NCBI GenBank assembly: GCA_965212195.1
Contig: CBDBUW010000010.1
Coordinates: 1 to 64,000 of the forward strand
Reading direction: 5' to 3'
Length of the DNA stretch: 64,000 nucleotides
DNA from: JAJCYK01 sp965212195
GTDB lineage: Bacteria; Bacteroidota; Bacteroidia; Cytophagales; Cyclobacteriaceae
Shown here in pieces: positions 26,963-34,537 of this stretch. Numbering within the stretch: the stretch's first letter is position 1; the number at the start of each line of letters is the position of its first letter. Under the pieces are notes generated by a model. That model saw only the letters and a program-made list of their open reading frames with translations, was not told where the DNA came from and searched no databases. The position numbers and the translations under genes are program-made.

Positions 26963-27437
26963 AGCTGCTGGTTTTAGTAAAAGTTTGGATGCCTGGTAGT
27001 TTATAAAGCACTTGTGGTTTTGGTCCCATAAAGAAAGTAAGAGTTAAGCTTAAAAAACAACGAGAATATTCCTTTAGGTGAGAGATGTAAAATTTACTGG
27101 TAAAATACGCTATCAAATAAACTTCACTTGATATTAGACGCGTATAAATACGTGTATAATAGCGATTTATACGTAGTCGATTGCCTCATTACTTGAAATT
27201 TTGACGGACAATGTGTCACGGTGTTTTAGGTGAGAAATAGTCCTTAAATCACAACCGAGGGCTTATTTGGAATGTATCCTACAATAGAAGTTCGACAACA
27301 ACTATTAAGAATTGGTCTCAGGCTCATCATAAGCTCAACTCATGTAATATCAATGGCGCATTTTCGCATTTTAGTATGCAAGACTGTATTTCAGGGCCTT
27401 GATTTTTCTTAAATTGGCTACCAACTAATAACCCAAT
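26963..27437. other. 475-bp regulatory intergenic region
   Basis: No coding sequence seen. It separates the divergent signalling operon (minus) and paaZ operon (plus). It contains TTTAGGTGAGA at 27073-27083 and again at 27225-27235 as a direct repeat, and between them an inverted repeat (CGTATAAAT 27141-27149, ATTTATACG 27165-27173). The part nearest paaZ is plain AT-rich sequence with no clear promoter by eye. Confidence 0.5.
27141..27173. promoter_or_regulatory. CGTATAAAT / ATTTATACG inverted repeat
   Basis: Perfect 9-bp arms with a 15-bp spacer that itself holds GTATAATA. The outer flanks (GAC on the left, GTC on the right) are also complementary with a one-base offset. Placed almost centrally between the two TTTAGGTGAGA direct repeats. 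It is a candidate operator, or an overlapping promoter, for the divergent operons. Confidence 0.35.
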
Positions 27438-29933
27438 ATGAAAAAACTTCAGAACTACGCTTGCGGTAAATGGACAGATCCTCAAGGAGAGGGCACACCG
27501 CAGTATCATGCTATCTCAGGAGAGCTGCTCAGCATTTGTGGTAGTGAGGGATTATCCTTTGAGGATATGATGGACTATGGCCGATCCGTGGGCAATCCTC
27601 AACTACGCAAGCTCACTTTCCAGGAGCGCGGCATGATGCTCAAAAAGCTGGCGCTGTTCCTATATAAAAAACGCAAGGACTATTATCCTACCAGCTATCA
27701 GACTGGTGCTACTAAGGCTGATAGCTGGATCGATATTGATGGCGGGATTGGTACCTTATTCGCTTACGCCAGCCTGCGTAAGCAGTTTTCCAACACACCC
27801 TTTCATGTCGATGGCGAGCTGGCGAATCTCTCGCGTGAAAGCACTTTTATGGGACATCATATCATGGTGCCTAAGCGCGGTGTAGCCTTACACATCAATG
27901 CGTTTAACTTTCCAATTTGGGGAATGCTGGAAAAATGCGCTGTGAACTGGCTGGCAGGTATGCCCGCTGTAGTAAAAGCAGCTGAGCCCACCTCCTACCT
28001 CACTCAAGCCATGGTCAAGGATATTATCGACTCTCATATTTTGCCAGAAGGTGCTCTTCAGTTGGTGTGTGGGTCCGGTGAGGGGATCCTGGAGCCCCTT
28101 ATGGGGCAAGATGTTGTGACCTTTACAGGATCAGCCAGCACCGGAAGGTCTCTTAAGGCCCATCCGGTGATCATTGACAACGCTGTACCTTTCAACATGG
28201 AGGCCGACAGCCTAAATGCTGCCATTTTGGGGGAAGATGCCCTGCCGGGGACTCCGGAATTTGATCTTTTCGTCAAAGAAGTTAGGAAGGAGATCACCAC
28301 CAAATGTGGTCAGAAATGTACGGCGATCCGTAGAATTTTGGTACCCGAAAAACTAGTTGAAGATTTTCAAATTGCCTTGGGAAAACAACTACAGAGGGTT
28401 ACCATTGGCAATCCCGAAGATGAACGGGTACGTATGGGATCTTTAGTAAGTAAAGAACAGGTAGCAGAAGTGCAAAAGCAGGTAAGCCTCTTATTGGAAG
28501 AGTGCGACTTGGTTATTGGTGACTTGCAGGCCTCGAAGGAGGCAGTGGGAGCTGATTGGGAAAATGGAGCATTTTACGCTCCTTTGGTCTTGCTCAATGA
28601 TAAGCCTCTGACCAAAAAGAACGCTCATGAAGTAGAGGCCTTTGGACCTGTAAGCACCATCATGCCTTATAATAATTTAGCAGAAGCTATTGAGCTTGCT
28701 CAAATGGGCAAGGGCTCTCTGGTGAGTTCCATTGCTACCAACGATGATGATATAGCCCGTGAATACACTACCGAAGCTGCTTCTCATCACGGCAGGATCC
28801 TGGTGTTGAACAGGGAAAGCGCCGTAGAAAGTACAGGACATGGCTCACCCTTGCCTTTGCTTTCCCATGGTGGCCCCGGTCGTGCCGGGGGTGGAGAAGA
28901 AATGGGTGGAAAGAGGGGTGTCATGCACTATTTACAACGGTGCGCAATCCAGGGAACCCCAACTACCTTGTCGGCAATTACCCAACAATATCAACCCGGT
29001 GGTAAAGTTAAAGAGACCCCACAACATCCTTTTACTTATCACTTTGAAGACTTACAACCAGGTATGTCCATATTGACGCATAGGCGTACTATTACCGATA
29101 CGGATATCATTAACTTTGCCAACCTGACTTGGGATCACTTCTATGCTCATACCGACATCACCTCACTTAAGGGGACCATATTTGAAAAAAGGGCGGCACA
29201 TGGATATCTTCTATTATCCTCCGGTGCAGGCTTATTTGTGCATCCTGCAAAATCGCCGGTAGCTGCTAACTACGGTTTGGATGAATGCAGGTTCATCCGC
29301 CCCATTTATCATAATGATACCATTCAAGTAAGGCTAACTTGCAAAGAAAAAATCGACCGAGATACTGCCGGCAGGGAATTCCCCGCCGGGGTAGTAAAGT
29401 GGTACGAGGAGATCCTGGATGAAGACGACGAACTAGTGGCCTTTGCTACTATCCTAACCTTGGTGCAAAAGAAATGCCCTTTCCTGGAAATAAACGCTCA
29501 AAGCATCCGGGAACGCCTGGATCAACTAACAGAAGAGAACCCGCCACTTTGGGGTATAATGAGTGCCCAGCACATGGTTGAACATCTGGAGTTCTTCCTA
29601 CAAATGGCTGTGGGACAGGTGGAAACCGATATCGCCACTCCTGATAAGCACCTGGAAAAGGTCCAGGCTTCCCTTTACAATTATGAGTCCATGCCCAAGG
29701 AATATCAACAACCGCTATTGAAGAAAGGGTCTACTGAAGATTTGCGTCATACCAACTTAGAGGAAGCTAAGCAGGCCTTATTGAAAGCATATGATGATTT
29801 TGAATCATATTATGACGCTAACCCAGAGGCACAGCATCCCAATACCATATTTGGGATGTTAGATAAGGAGCTATGGGATTTGTTGAATCGCAAACATTTT
29901 AATCATCATTTCCAACAATTCGGACTGTTATAA
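27438..29933 (+). CDS. paaZ: PaaZ-type bifunctional oxepin-CoA hydrolase / aldehyde dehydrogenase with C-terminal DUF1569 domain
   Basis: An 831-residue protein of phenylacetate degradation. It hydrolyses oxepin-CoA and oxidises the resulting semialdehyde to 3-oxo-5,6-dehydrosuberyl-CoA. The aldehyde dehydrogenase domain (1 to ~520) has Glu255 (FNMEADS) and Cys294 (GQKCTAI), aligning with Glu256 and Cys295 of E. coli PaaZ. The MaoC-like hydratase domain (~530-680) has Asp566 and His571 (WDHFYAH), matching Asp561 and His566. From about residue 684 there is an extra DinB/DUF1569-like helical domain (SAQHMVEHLEFFLQM, HPNTIFGML, NHHFQQFGLL), making it about 150 residues longer than the E. coli enzyme. 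The paaA-E genes are not in the window. Followed 4 bp later by an enoyl-CoA hydratase. Confidence 0.95.
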   Translation: MKKLQNYACGKWTDPQGEGTPQYHAISGELLSICGSEGLSFEDMMDYGRSVGNPQLRKLTFQERGMMLKKLALFLYKKRKDYYPTSYQTGATKADSWIDIDGGIGTLFAYASLRKQFSNTPFHVDGELANLSRESTFMGHHIMVPKRGVALHINAFNFPIWGMLEKCAVNWLAGMPAVVKAAEPTSYLTQAMVKDIIDSHILPEGALQLVCGSGEGILEPLMGQDVVTFTGSASTGRSLKAHPVIIDNAVPFNMEADSLNAAILGEDALPGTPEFDLFVKEVRKEITTKCGQKCTAIRRILVPEKLVEDFQIALGKQLQRVTIGNPEDERVRMGSLVSKEQVAEVQKQVSLLLEECDLVIGDLQASKEAVGADWENGAFYAPLVLLNDKPLTKKNAHEVEAFGPVSTIMPYNNLAEAIELAQMGKGSLVSSIATNDDDIAREYTTEAASHHGRILVLNRESAVESTGHGSPLPLLSHGGPGRAGGGEEMGGKRGVMHYLQRCAIQGTPTTLSAITQQYQPGGKVKETPQHPFTYHFEDLQPGMSILTHRRTITDTDIINFANLTWDHFYAHTDITSLKGTIFEKRAAHGYLLLSSGAGLFVHPAKSPVAANYGLDECRFIRPIYHNDTIQVRLTCKEKIDRDTAGREFPAGVVKWYEEILDEDDELVAFATILTLVQKKCPFLEINAQSIRERLDQLTEENPPLWGIMSAQHMVEHLEFFLQMAVGQVETDIATPDKHLEKVQASLYNYESMPKEYQQPLLKKGSTEDLRHTNLEEAKQALLKAYDDFESYYDANPEAQHPNTIFGMLDKELWDLLNRKHFNHHFQQFGLL

Positions 29934-29937
29934 CTAG

Positions 29938-30690
29938 ATGGAAGAATATGTAAAAACGGAGCGGTTAACCGCCGGAATAATCGAAATTGAGTTTTTTCAT
30001 CCAGCACATAACTCGCTCCCTAGCAATATTTTAAGTAAATTAGCTGAAACTATCACTCAATGTGGGGCTGACAAAGAAGTTGCCACCATAATTTTAAGGA
30101 GTGGCGGAGAGCGGACTTTTTGTGCCGGGGCCAGTTTCGATGAATTAATTCGCATCGACAACCTGGAAACGGGAAAAGAGTTCTTTATGGGTTTTGCCCG
30201 GGTGATCAATGCCTGCAGAACTTGTCCCAAATTAATAATAGGCCGGGTACAGGGGAAGGCCGTAGGCGGTGGTGTGGGAGTGTCAGCAGCTGTGGACTAT
30301 TGTTTAGCAACCAAATTTGCATCTGTGAAATTGAGCGAGTTAAATATCGGGATAGGTCCTTTTGTGGTAGGCCCAGCAGTAGAGCGTAAAATAGGCATTT
30401 CTAATATGAGCCAAATGGCTATCAATGCCGATGAATTCTATAGCGCACAATGGGCACATCAAAATGGATTGTTCGCTGAGATATTCGATACTACCGAAGA
30501 ATTGGACGCCGCTGTAATGAAGTTAGCTCATTACCTGGCAGGAACTAATCCTGAGGCCCGGCGTCAACTGAAGGCCATTTTCTGGCAAAACTGTAACCAT
30601 TGGGATGAACTTCTGCCGAAACGAGCAGCAATAAGCGGGGAACTGGTGTTGTCTGACTTTACAAAAGAAGCTTTAGCCAAGTATAAATAA
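29938..30690 (+). CDS. Enoyl-CoA hydratase/isomerase family protein
   Basis: A 250-residue crotonase-fold protein. The oxyanion-hole segments are RTFCAGASFDEL (CAGAS) and GKAVGGGVGVSAAVDY, and IGIGPFVVGPAVERKIG is the usual loop near the active site. The catalytic Glu positions of classical hydratases are not obvious: the second reads LSELNIGIGP, where Glu is present. Placed 4 bp after paaZ, so a role in the lower phenylacetate route (PaaF/PaaG-like hydration or isomerisation) is a fair inference. A separate acyl-CoA role cannot be ruled out. Confidence 0.88.
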   Translation: MEEYVKTERLTAGIIEIEFFHPAHNSLPSNILSKLAETITQCGADKEVATIILRSGGERTFCAGASFDELIRIDNLETGKEFFMGFARVINACRTCPKLIIGRVQGKAVGGGVGVSAAVDYCLATKFASVKLSELNIGIGPFVVGPAVERKIGISNMSQMAINADEFYSAQWAHQNGLFAEIFDTTEELDAAVMKLAHYLAGTNPEARRQLKAIFWQNCNHWDELLPKRAAISGELVLSDFTKEALAKYK

Positions 30691-30696
30691 CTGGAT

Positions 30697-31944
30697 ATGC
30701 GTAAACTATTTTCAAAAATTAGCCTGATACTACTTATTACTACCTATTGTTCAATAGTCTTGAAAAGCCAAGATCACAATCTCGAACTTCAGGAAGACCT
30801 TCAGAAAATTCATAAAAAGAATCGTATTAACGGCTTTGCATTGGGAATAGTCAGCAAGGACCAAGTGCTTTTCAGTAAAGGATTTGGGTTTGCCAATACT
30901 CAGACTGATATTAGTTATTCTGCCAATACTTTGCAAAACGTGGCTTCTGTCTCCAAAACCTTGTTAGGTGTAGCCCTATTGAAAGCTCAAGAGCAAGGGA
31001 AACTCCATCTGGATGACCCCATCAATGAACATCTGCCGTTTGAGATTAACAATCCCTACTATCCTCTTCGTAAAATCACCATAAGACACCTGGCTACCCA
31101 TACTTCCACAATTAATGATACTGACTATTACGACCAGAAGGCCTACGTGCTTACCAATGCCTCTTACTTAGGACTGCCCATACTACAGGAGCGTTCTGAG
31201 AATTTCCAGAGCCCCCATCAGCATGAGACTATGGAAAGCTTTTTGCAGAAGCTGTATTCCATCGATGGCGACTGGTTCGGTATTACCAACTTCATGAACG
31301 CCCAGCCTGGATCCAAATACGAATATAGTAATGCCGGTGCCGCTCTGGCCGCCTATGTTATTGAGCAAGCCACCGGCATGAGTTACGACCAATACACCCA
31401 GGAACATATTATGACACCTCTAGGCATGGAGCATAGCGGTTGGTCATTCGATCAAGTGGACATGAACATGCATTGTGAATTGTATGCCGACCAAAAGAAT
31501 GCCCTTCCCAAATATTTCTTGGTTACCTACCCCGACGGAGGACTAATAACCAATCTTGAGGATCTCAGCAAGTTTCTTATGGAGTTGATGCGCGCTTATC
31601 ATGGCCAGGGAAGTTTGTTAACCGCTGAGAGTTACCGTGAGTTGTTCAAACAACAATTATCCGCACAACAATTACCATCTCAGGATAAAGGCAATCCCTT
31701 AAACGACGAATACAACAGCGGGATTTTCATGGGCTTTACTCCCGATGGACATATCGGGCATACCGGATCGGACCCAGGTGTACTTACCTATATGCTCTTT
31801 GATCCTCAAACCGGATTTGGCAAGATTTTCTTATCCAATACCTCACCCCATGAAAAAGACGGGGACAAACCCTATCAGGCCATCACCAAGGCTGTCGATA
31901 AGTACCTGAAAACAATTAACTCCGCCATTATTACCGAGCAGTAA
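30697..31944 (+). CDS. Secreted class C beta-lactamase-fold serine hydrolase (2)
   Basis: A 415-residue hydrolase with a signal peptide (residues 1-24). Catalytic motifs: Ser84-x-x-Lys87 (VASVSKTLL), YSN (KYEYSNAGA) and HTG (GHTGSDPG). Starts 6 bp after the crotonase gene, so it may share the paaZ transcript although no functional link is evident. One of three such hydrolases in this window; the other two are at 15583 and 42023. Substrate unknown; esterase, peptidase or amidase activities occur in the family. Confidence 0.9.
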   Translation: MRKLFSKISLILLITTYCSIVLKSQDHNLELQEDLQKIHKKNRINGFALGIVSKDQVLFSKGFGFANTQTDISYSANTLQNVASVSKTLLGVALLKAQEQGKLHLDDPINEHLPFEINNPYYPLRKITIRHLATHTSTINDTDYYDQKAYVLTNASYLGLPILQERSENFQSPHQHETMESFLQKLYSIDGDWFGITNFMNAQPGSKYEYSNAGAALAAYVIEQATGMSYDQYTQEHIMTPLGMEHSGWSFDQVDMNMHCELYADQKNALPKYFLVTYPDGGLITNLEDLSKFLMELMRAYHGQGSLLTAESYRELFKQQLSAQQLPSQDKGNPLNDEYNSGIFMGFTPDGHIGHTGSDPGVLTYMLFDPQTGFGKIFLSNTSPHEKDGDKPYQAITKAVDKYLKTINSAIITEQ

Positions 31945-32071
31945 AAGCCAGTGGTGGAGAAAGTATAATGGTCGGAGATTAAACTCCCGGAATCTCAACG
32001 CGCCTTACACTACTGATATAAATCATCAATCGTCCGGTAGGAAAGTCAAGCTTTCACCTGTTTAATAGGTA

Positions 32072-32079
32072 TAATTTTG
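32072..32079 (+). promoter_or_regulatory. Candidate Bacteroidota -7 promoter box (TAATTTTG)
   Basis: TAATTTTG matches TAnnTTTG exactly, 71 bp upstream of the thioredoxin start. A TTTC at 32052-32055 is the nearest -33-like match, with a short spacer of 16 bp, so the assignment is tentative. Confidence 0.4.
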
Positions 32080-32150
32080 GCATTAGAAAAATATTCTGAT
32101 CGCCTATACTAATTGATCCTTAATCTGGTTAAGCTTTATAAACAAAACCT

Positions 32151-32591
32151 ATGAAACTTCTTACGGGCCTACTTACAGTTGCTATATTTTTTTCAAATAC
32201 GCTAATCGCCCAAAAATGGCATACTGATTTAGTAACCGCCCAAGCACAGGCGCAGATCAAAGGCAATAATATCCTGTTGGTATTTTCTGGCTCCGATTGG
32301 TGTGCTCCCTGCATAAAACTGGATAAAGATGTGTGGAGCACTGAGGAATTTCAGGAACTGGCGGCCGGGCATTTTGTGATGCTCAAGGCGGACTTCCCCA
32401 GAAAGAAACAGAACAAACTTTCGGATACTCAACAGCAAAAGAACAATCAGCTGGCGGAAAAATATAACCGACAAGGTAATTTTCCATTAGTGGTGCTCCT
32501 GGACCAACAGGGATCTGTGTTAGGAATAACGGGCTATAAGCGGGCCACTCCTCAAGAGTACTTCCATCATTTGACTTCGTTCGAACCATAA
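32151..32591 (+). CDS. Exported thioredoxin-fold protein (CAPC)
   Basis: A 146-residue protein with a signal peptide (residues 1-21) and a thioredoxin fold. The active site is DWCAPCIKL (Cys51, Cys54), and the cis-proline loop is GNFPLVVLLD. Residues between (RKKQNKLSDTQQQKNNQ) form a charged loop. It likely carries out thiol-disulfide or cysteine-maturation chemistry in the periplasm. It heads a three-gene cassette with the Cys-ending DUF4266 lipoprotein (18-bp gap) and the DUF3570 protein, which suggests those cysteines are its substrates. Confidence 0.9.
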   Translation: MKLLTGLLTVAIFFSNTLIAQKWHTDLVTAQAQAQIKGNNILLVFSGSDWCAPCIKLDKDVWSTEEFQELAAGHFVMLKADFPRKKQNKLSDTQQQKNNQLAEKYNRQGNFPLVVLLDQQGSVLGITGYKRATPQEYFHHLTSFEP

Positions 32592-32609
32592 AATCATAAG
32601 TACAGCAGT

Positions 32610-32819
32610 ATGAAACTATTGACCCTAATTATATTTTCATTGCTGATCCTGACCTCCTGCGTCACGGTTAAAGAATACGAAAAGATCAACATCAACGATC
32701 CAGATATGGAATTAGCCACCAAAGGTGTGGAGCGATTTGAGATTAATTTTCAGGTTTACCGGGAAGCTGCTTCAGGTGCCAATGGTGGGAAAACTGGCGG
32801 CGGCTGCGGGTGCAACTAG
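32610..32819 (+). CDS. DUF4266 small lipoprotein with GGGCGCN C-terminus
   Basis: A 69-residue lipoprotein: type II leader ending LTSC (Cys17), then a short body, a Gly/Ala-rich linker and the terminal residues TGGGCGCN with Cys66 and Cys68. This layout is the DUF4266 family, which I know to occur beside DUF3570 and thioredoxin genes in Bacteroidota and some Proteobacteria. Two cysteines separated by one glycine at the extreme C-terminus look like a metal or cofactor site or a modification target. Its last 10 bases overlap the longest reading of the DUF3570 gene, whose likely start lies 8 bp beyond its stop. Confidence 0.88.
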   Translation: MKLLTLIIFSLLILTSCVTVKEYEKININDPDMELATKGVERFEINFQVYREAASGANGGKTGGGCGCN

Positions 32820-32827
32820 GTATTTCC

Positions 32828-34159
32828 ATGAAAGCACTGCTCACTCTAATCTTTATGACTTTAACCACCTGGTCTTTCGCCCAGGTCAGTACAGACTCAT
32901 CCGAGGTTTACAAGAAAAAGGTCCTGGAATCAGTTGAGGTAGATTTCCTTATGAGTTATTACTCCCAGGATGGAGATAATTCGGCTGTAGGAGGTGGCAT
33001 AGGTACTGAGGAGTTAACTGACCTTACCCCTACCTTTGTGGTGTCAGTTCCTTTAAATGACGATGATATATTAGTAATTGACGTTGGTATTTCAGCCTAT
33101 TCATCTGCATCATCCAGCAATATCGATCCATTTGATGGCGACCAGGACGCCGAACCTTTTCTGGCCTCTTCAGGAGCCTCACGAAGCGATGTTTATTTCA
33201 ATGTAAGCACCACCTACCGGCATAGTTCTGATGATCGCAACCAAATTTGGTCCGGCAACCTGTCTTTCTCCGCCGAATACGATTACTTGTCACTGGGAAT
33301 TGGGGGTAGCTATACCCGGCTCTTCAATGAAAAGAATACCGAGCTTTCTATTAAAGCCAATGCCTACTTCGATACCTGGAGCGCCATTTATCCTATTGAA
33401 CTCAGTACTTTTTTGAATGGCCCTCGAGGTGATGACGAAGCGGATTACTGTTTTGATTTTGATGACTATGTTATTACCGGTAACCCAAATTACAACCCTT
33501 CGAGGTTCAGAGAATTTGACAACGAAAGGCGAAACAGTTATTCGTTGGGAATGACCTTCTCACAAATACTGTCAAAGAACATGCAGGCCTTGCTATCTAT
33601 TGACCTGGTGCGCCAAGATGGTTTACTTTCAACTCCCTACCAACGGGTATATTTTGCGGACAAACCCGATTCCTTTATTGAGAATTTTCACCTGGCAGAT
33701 GATAACGAGAAGCTTCCGGATACCCGCTTTAAAGTGGCCGTGGGAGGACGGCTTAATTATTTCGTGAACCATCGTCTGACATTGAGAAGTTACTATCGCT
33801 ATTACCTGGATGATTGGGGCATTAACGGTCATACCGCCAGTATCACCATACCTTACAAGGTGTCTGATAAGTTGACTGTATATCCTAATTATCGGTATTA
33901 CACGCAACAAGCCGCCGATTACTTCGCCCCTTACGATGAACATTTAAGCACGGACACCTACTACACCTCCGACTATGACCTATCGGAATTTAACAGCCAT
34001 CAGTATGGAATCGGGGTGGGTTATACGGATATTTTTACCAAAGCTAAAGTCTTTAGTTTTGGATTAAAAAACGTCGATCTCAGATTCAATTATTACGATC
34101 GCAGTACCGGACTTAGCGCTTTTATTATTTCAGCCGGGGTTAAGTTTGTGATGGATTAG
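32828..34159 (+). CDS. DUF3570 family outer-membrane-type protein
   Basis: About 443 residues with a signal peptide (residues 1-18, WSFAQ). The body is rich in alternating hydrophobic and polar strands and aromatic residues (RYYLDDWGINGHTASI, YPNYRYYTQQAADYF, FGLKNVDLRFNYYD), as expected for an outer-membrane beta-barrel. It fits DUF3570. I take the ATG at 32828 over 32810, because it gives a clean leader and does not overlap DUF4266. Likely the transport or outer-membrane anchor component of the cassette; function not established. Confidence 0.9.
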   Translation: MKALLTLIFMTLTTWSFAQVSTDSSEVYKKKVLESVEVDFLMSYYSQDGDNSAVGGGIGTEELTDLTPTFVVSVPLNDDDILVIDVGISAYSSASSSNIDPFDGDQDAEPFLASSGASRSDVYFNVSTTYRHSSDDRNQIWSGNLSFSAEYDYLSLGIGGSYTRLFNEKNTELSIKANAYFDTWSAIYPIELSTFLNGPRGDDEADYCFDFDDYVITGNPNYNPSRFREFDNERRNSYSLGMTFSQILSKNMQALLSIDLVRQDGLLSTPYQRVYFADKPDSFIENFHLADDNEKLPDTRFKVAVGGRLNYFVNHRLTLRSYYRYYLDDWGINGHTASITIPYKVSDKLTVYPNYRYYTQQAADYFAPYDEHLSTDTYYTSDYDLSEFNSHQYGIGVGYTDIFTKAKVFSFGLKNVDLRFNYYDRSTGLSAFIISAGVKFVMD

Positions 34160-34164
34160 ACGGC

Positions 34165-34185
34165 GGACGGTGGACGGTGGACGGT
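34165..34185. repeat. Tandem GGACGGT x3 heptamer repeat
   Basis: Three perfect, contiguous GGACGGT copies six bases after the DUF3570 stop codon. Tandem units this short can change copy number by slippage. Being non-coding, the effect would be on transcript ends at most. Confidence 0.7.
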
Positions 34186-34332
34186 TGACAATGGGCGGGG
34201 AACGGTTGAGCTCCTACGCTCCGAAGCTCGCGGATGGACTCTCATTCGAATATCACTTTGTACTAATATTCCAAAGCTAAGACGATCCTTAAAGAAATTC
34301 TCCCTAATCTCAATTGCTGATACCCTTAAACC

Positions 34333-34408
34333 GTAACTTAAAAATGGGTGGGTGGCGGGGCTCCCCGGGAAATTCTACAGTAGGTGGGTGGGGGGCTCCC
34401 CAGGAAAT
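34333..34408. repeat. G-rich dispersed intergenic repeat, copies 2 and 3
   Basis: Copy 2 (34333-34366) and copy 3 (about 34381-34408) share GGTGGGTGG, a GGGGCTCCCC-type inverted core and GGAAAT downstream, about 15 bp apart. Copy 2 also shares GTAACTTA and AATGGGTGGG with the copy at 8643. Such GC-rich palindromic modules can act as bidirectional terminators, or spread as REP-like elements. Confidence 0.55.
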
Positions 34409-34537
34409 CCAATAAAATCGGTCCCAGTTTTAACGCTTGCCAGATTGATCTTCGCTCTCTTTTTTTGCTGCACCTTGATCCTCTCGCTCAGGTCATCCAT
34501 TTCATGGATCCGGCCAAATCCCTTCCGTAGTAGTTCC

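Larger units (their letters stand above)
34160..34537. other. 378-bp intergenic region with tandem and dispersed repeats
   Basis: No gene seen. Contains a GGACGGT heptamer repeated three times in tandem (34165-34185) directly after the DUF3570 stop codon, then two G-rich repeat copies near 34333 and 34381. It separates the convergent DUF3570 and sulfatase genes. Confidence 0.6.
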
